DNA from: Saccopteryx bilineata | Lineage: Eukaryota > Chordata > Mammalia > Chiroptera > Emballonuridae | NCBI RefSeq assembly: GCF_036850765.1 | Contig: NC_089495.1 | Coordinates: 117,947,033 to 118,011,032, forward strand | Direction: 5' to 3' | Length of the DNA stretch: 64,000 nt | Shown: positions 63,264-64,000 of the stretch, piece after piece | Position numbering within the stretch: the first letter of the stretch is position 1 | How the letters are laid out: each line of letters begins with the position of its first letter | The notes under the pieces: model-generated | Databases searched by the model: none | What the model was told of the DNA's origin: nothing | What the model saw: only the letters and a program-made list of their open reading frames with translations | Position numbers and translations under genes: made by a program

Positions 63264-64000
63264 TTCCACCCCTTTTGCTCGCTTCACAATCTAAAGCACA
63301 GGTATTCCTGCACAAGGAAATTAGGCACATTACACAAATTAAAACAACATGACAAATCATACAATTTCAGCAATTACAAAGATACACTTCACCAGTCTCT
63401 GAGCACTTTGCCAAAAGCACAAAATGTCCTCAGCCTTTGATCTAGCCATTCAAAAAACTTCTCCGGGCAGGGGAGTTCTTCCAGCAAAGCTGCCCCCCAC
63501 CCCCATCAGGCTATTTCACATTGTCCAAAATCTGTAAATCTATCCCACAAAGGAGCCAGTGCTCACTCCGGTCATAGTCCAGGAATCAGTCCAAGCACAT
63601 GAGGCCTCAGCCACCCCCCTCATCCCTGCCATCCTGACAGGTCTTACACTGTCCCAAAGAGGAGCACGTGGCAATGGTAGTCAGCATTTCCATCTCTGCT
63701 CCAGAGAGCATGATGGCGTTCAGCCCTATGTCCCAAAATCACAGACCTACCAGGAGCATAGCAGGTACTCCTTGCTGCTGGGCTCTCACCTTCTGGAGAC
63801 TGTGGATTGCAACTCCAGCCCGATTCTCCTCATCCTCCAAAAAGGAACTGAAAACACCAGCTCCTGCTGCTAAATCGAGCCCCAGGCTGCCGTCACCTTC
63901 CGCTTAGCAGGTGTTGCAGCTCCGGCCCCAGCCTCCTGCCGCTGCTGGCTCTCCACAACGTCCAGGGCAATCTGCAACTCACGGACCTGTGAATCATCCT
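63264..64000 (-). pseudogene. Deleted ERV-L/S-like provirus, internal region (runs off the right edge)
   Basis: It starts at a polypurine tract (63264-63276) identical to that of the intact provirus. Near 63665-63860 the sequence matches gag of that provirus at about 59880-60210 ('catctctgctccagagagcatgatgg', then 'ctcatcctccaaaaaggaac'). Pol, which should lie between, is missing, so there is a large internal deletion. Frames are broken. The element continues past 64000. Confidence 0.8.

Overview
The window is nuclear DNA of a bat. It carries part of a mammalian gene (SPART, encoding spartin) embedded in dense retrotransposons and DNA transposons. About twenty tRNA-derived SINEs of two types recur: one with a 'gccctggccggttggctcag' head and a 'cttcagaaaaatac' tail, the other with a 'gcctgaccaggtggtggcgcag' head and repeated 'gctggcttgag' motifs. 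From memory these match horseshoe or roundleaf bats (Rhinolophidae/Hipposideridae) rather than the Ves SINEs of vesper bats. Several cut-and-paste DNA transposons (hAT-like, a TA-target element) and a Helitron-like segment also fit a bat.

Layout. Bases 1-28,000 are SPART on the minus strand: a 52-bp minisatellite in intron 4, coding exon 4 (2378-2545), exon 3 (8371-8568), exon 2 with the start codon and MIT domain (13588-14394), a long intron 1 holding a 6.4-kb L1, and a CpG-island promoter (about 26.6-27.9 kb). The three coding exons are phase 0 and join to 391 codons. The rest of the gene lies left of base 1. Bases 28,000-64,000 look intergenic. They hold an inverted-ended DNA element, a dinucleotide tract able to form Z-DNA, older L1s, a deleted gammaretrovirus-like provirus (38568-43985, 4-bp target duplication, tRNA-Gly-like primer site), a full-length but broken L1 (44967-51922), and a cluster of class III ERV-L/ERV-S-like sequences (54.2-64 kb).

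The most notable element is the provirus at 55136-61152 on the minus strand. It has a perfect 5-bp target duplication, two 524-bp LTRs that differ at four positions, a tRNA-Ser-like primer site, a polypurine tract and no env. Its gag, protease-RT and RNaseH-integrase all lie in one reading frame, broken only by a UAG after gag and a UAA between RT and RNase H. The Gag begins with a membrane-spanning segment and a coiled coil. The open frame also extends back through the primer site into the R region of the LTR, where it encodes a signal-peptide-like segment. Related LTRs lie on both sides, and a second, deleted member runs off the right edge.

No other protein-coding gene, no functional RNA gene and no CRISPR-like array is supported. 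Exons were placed by protein similarity recalled from spartin plus splice signals. Repeat boundaries come from target duplications, terminal inverted repeats and comparison of copies within the window.
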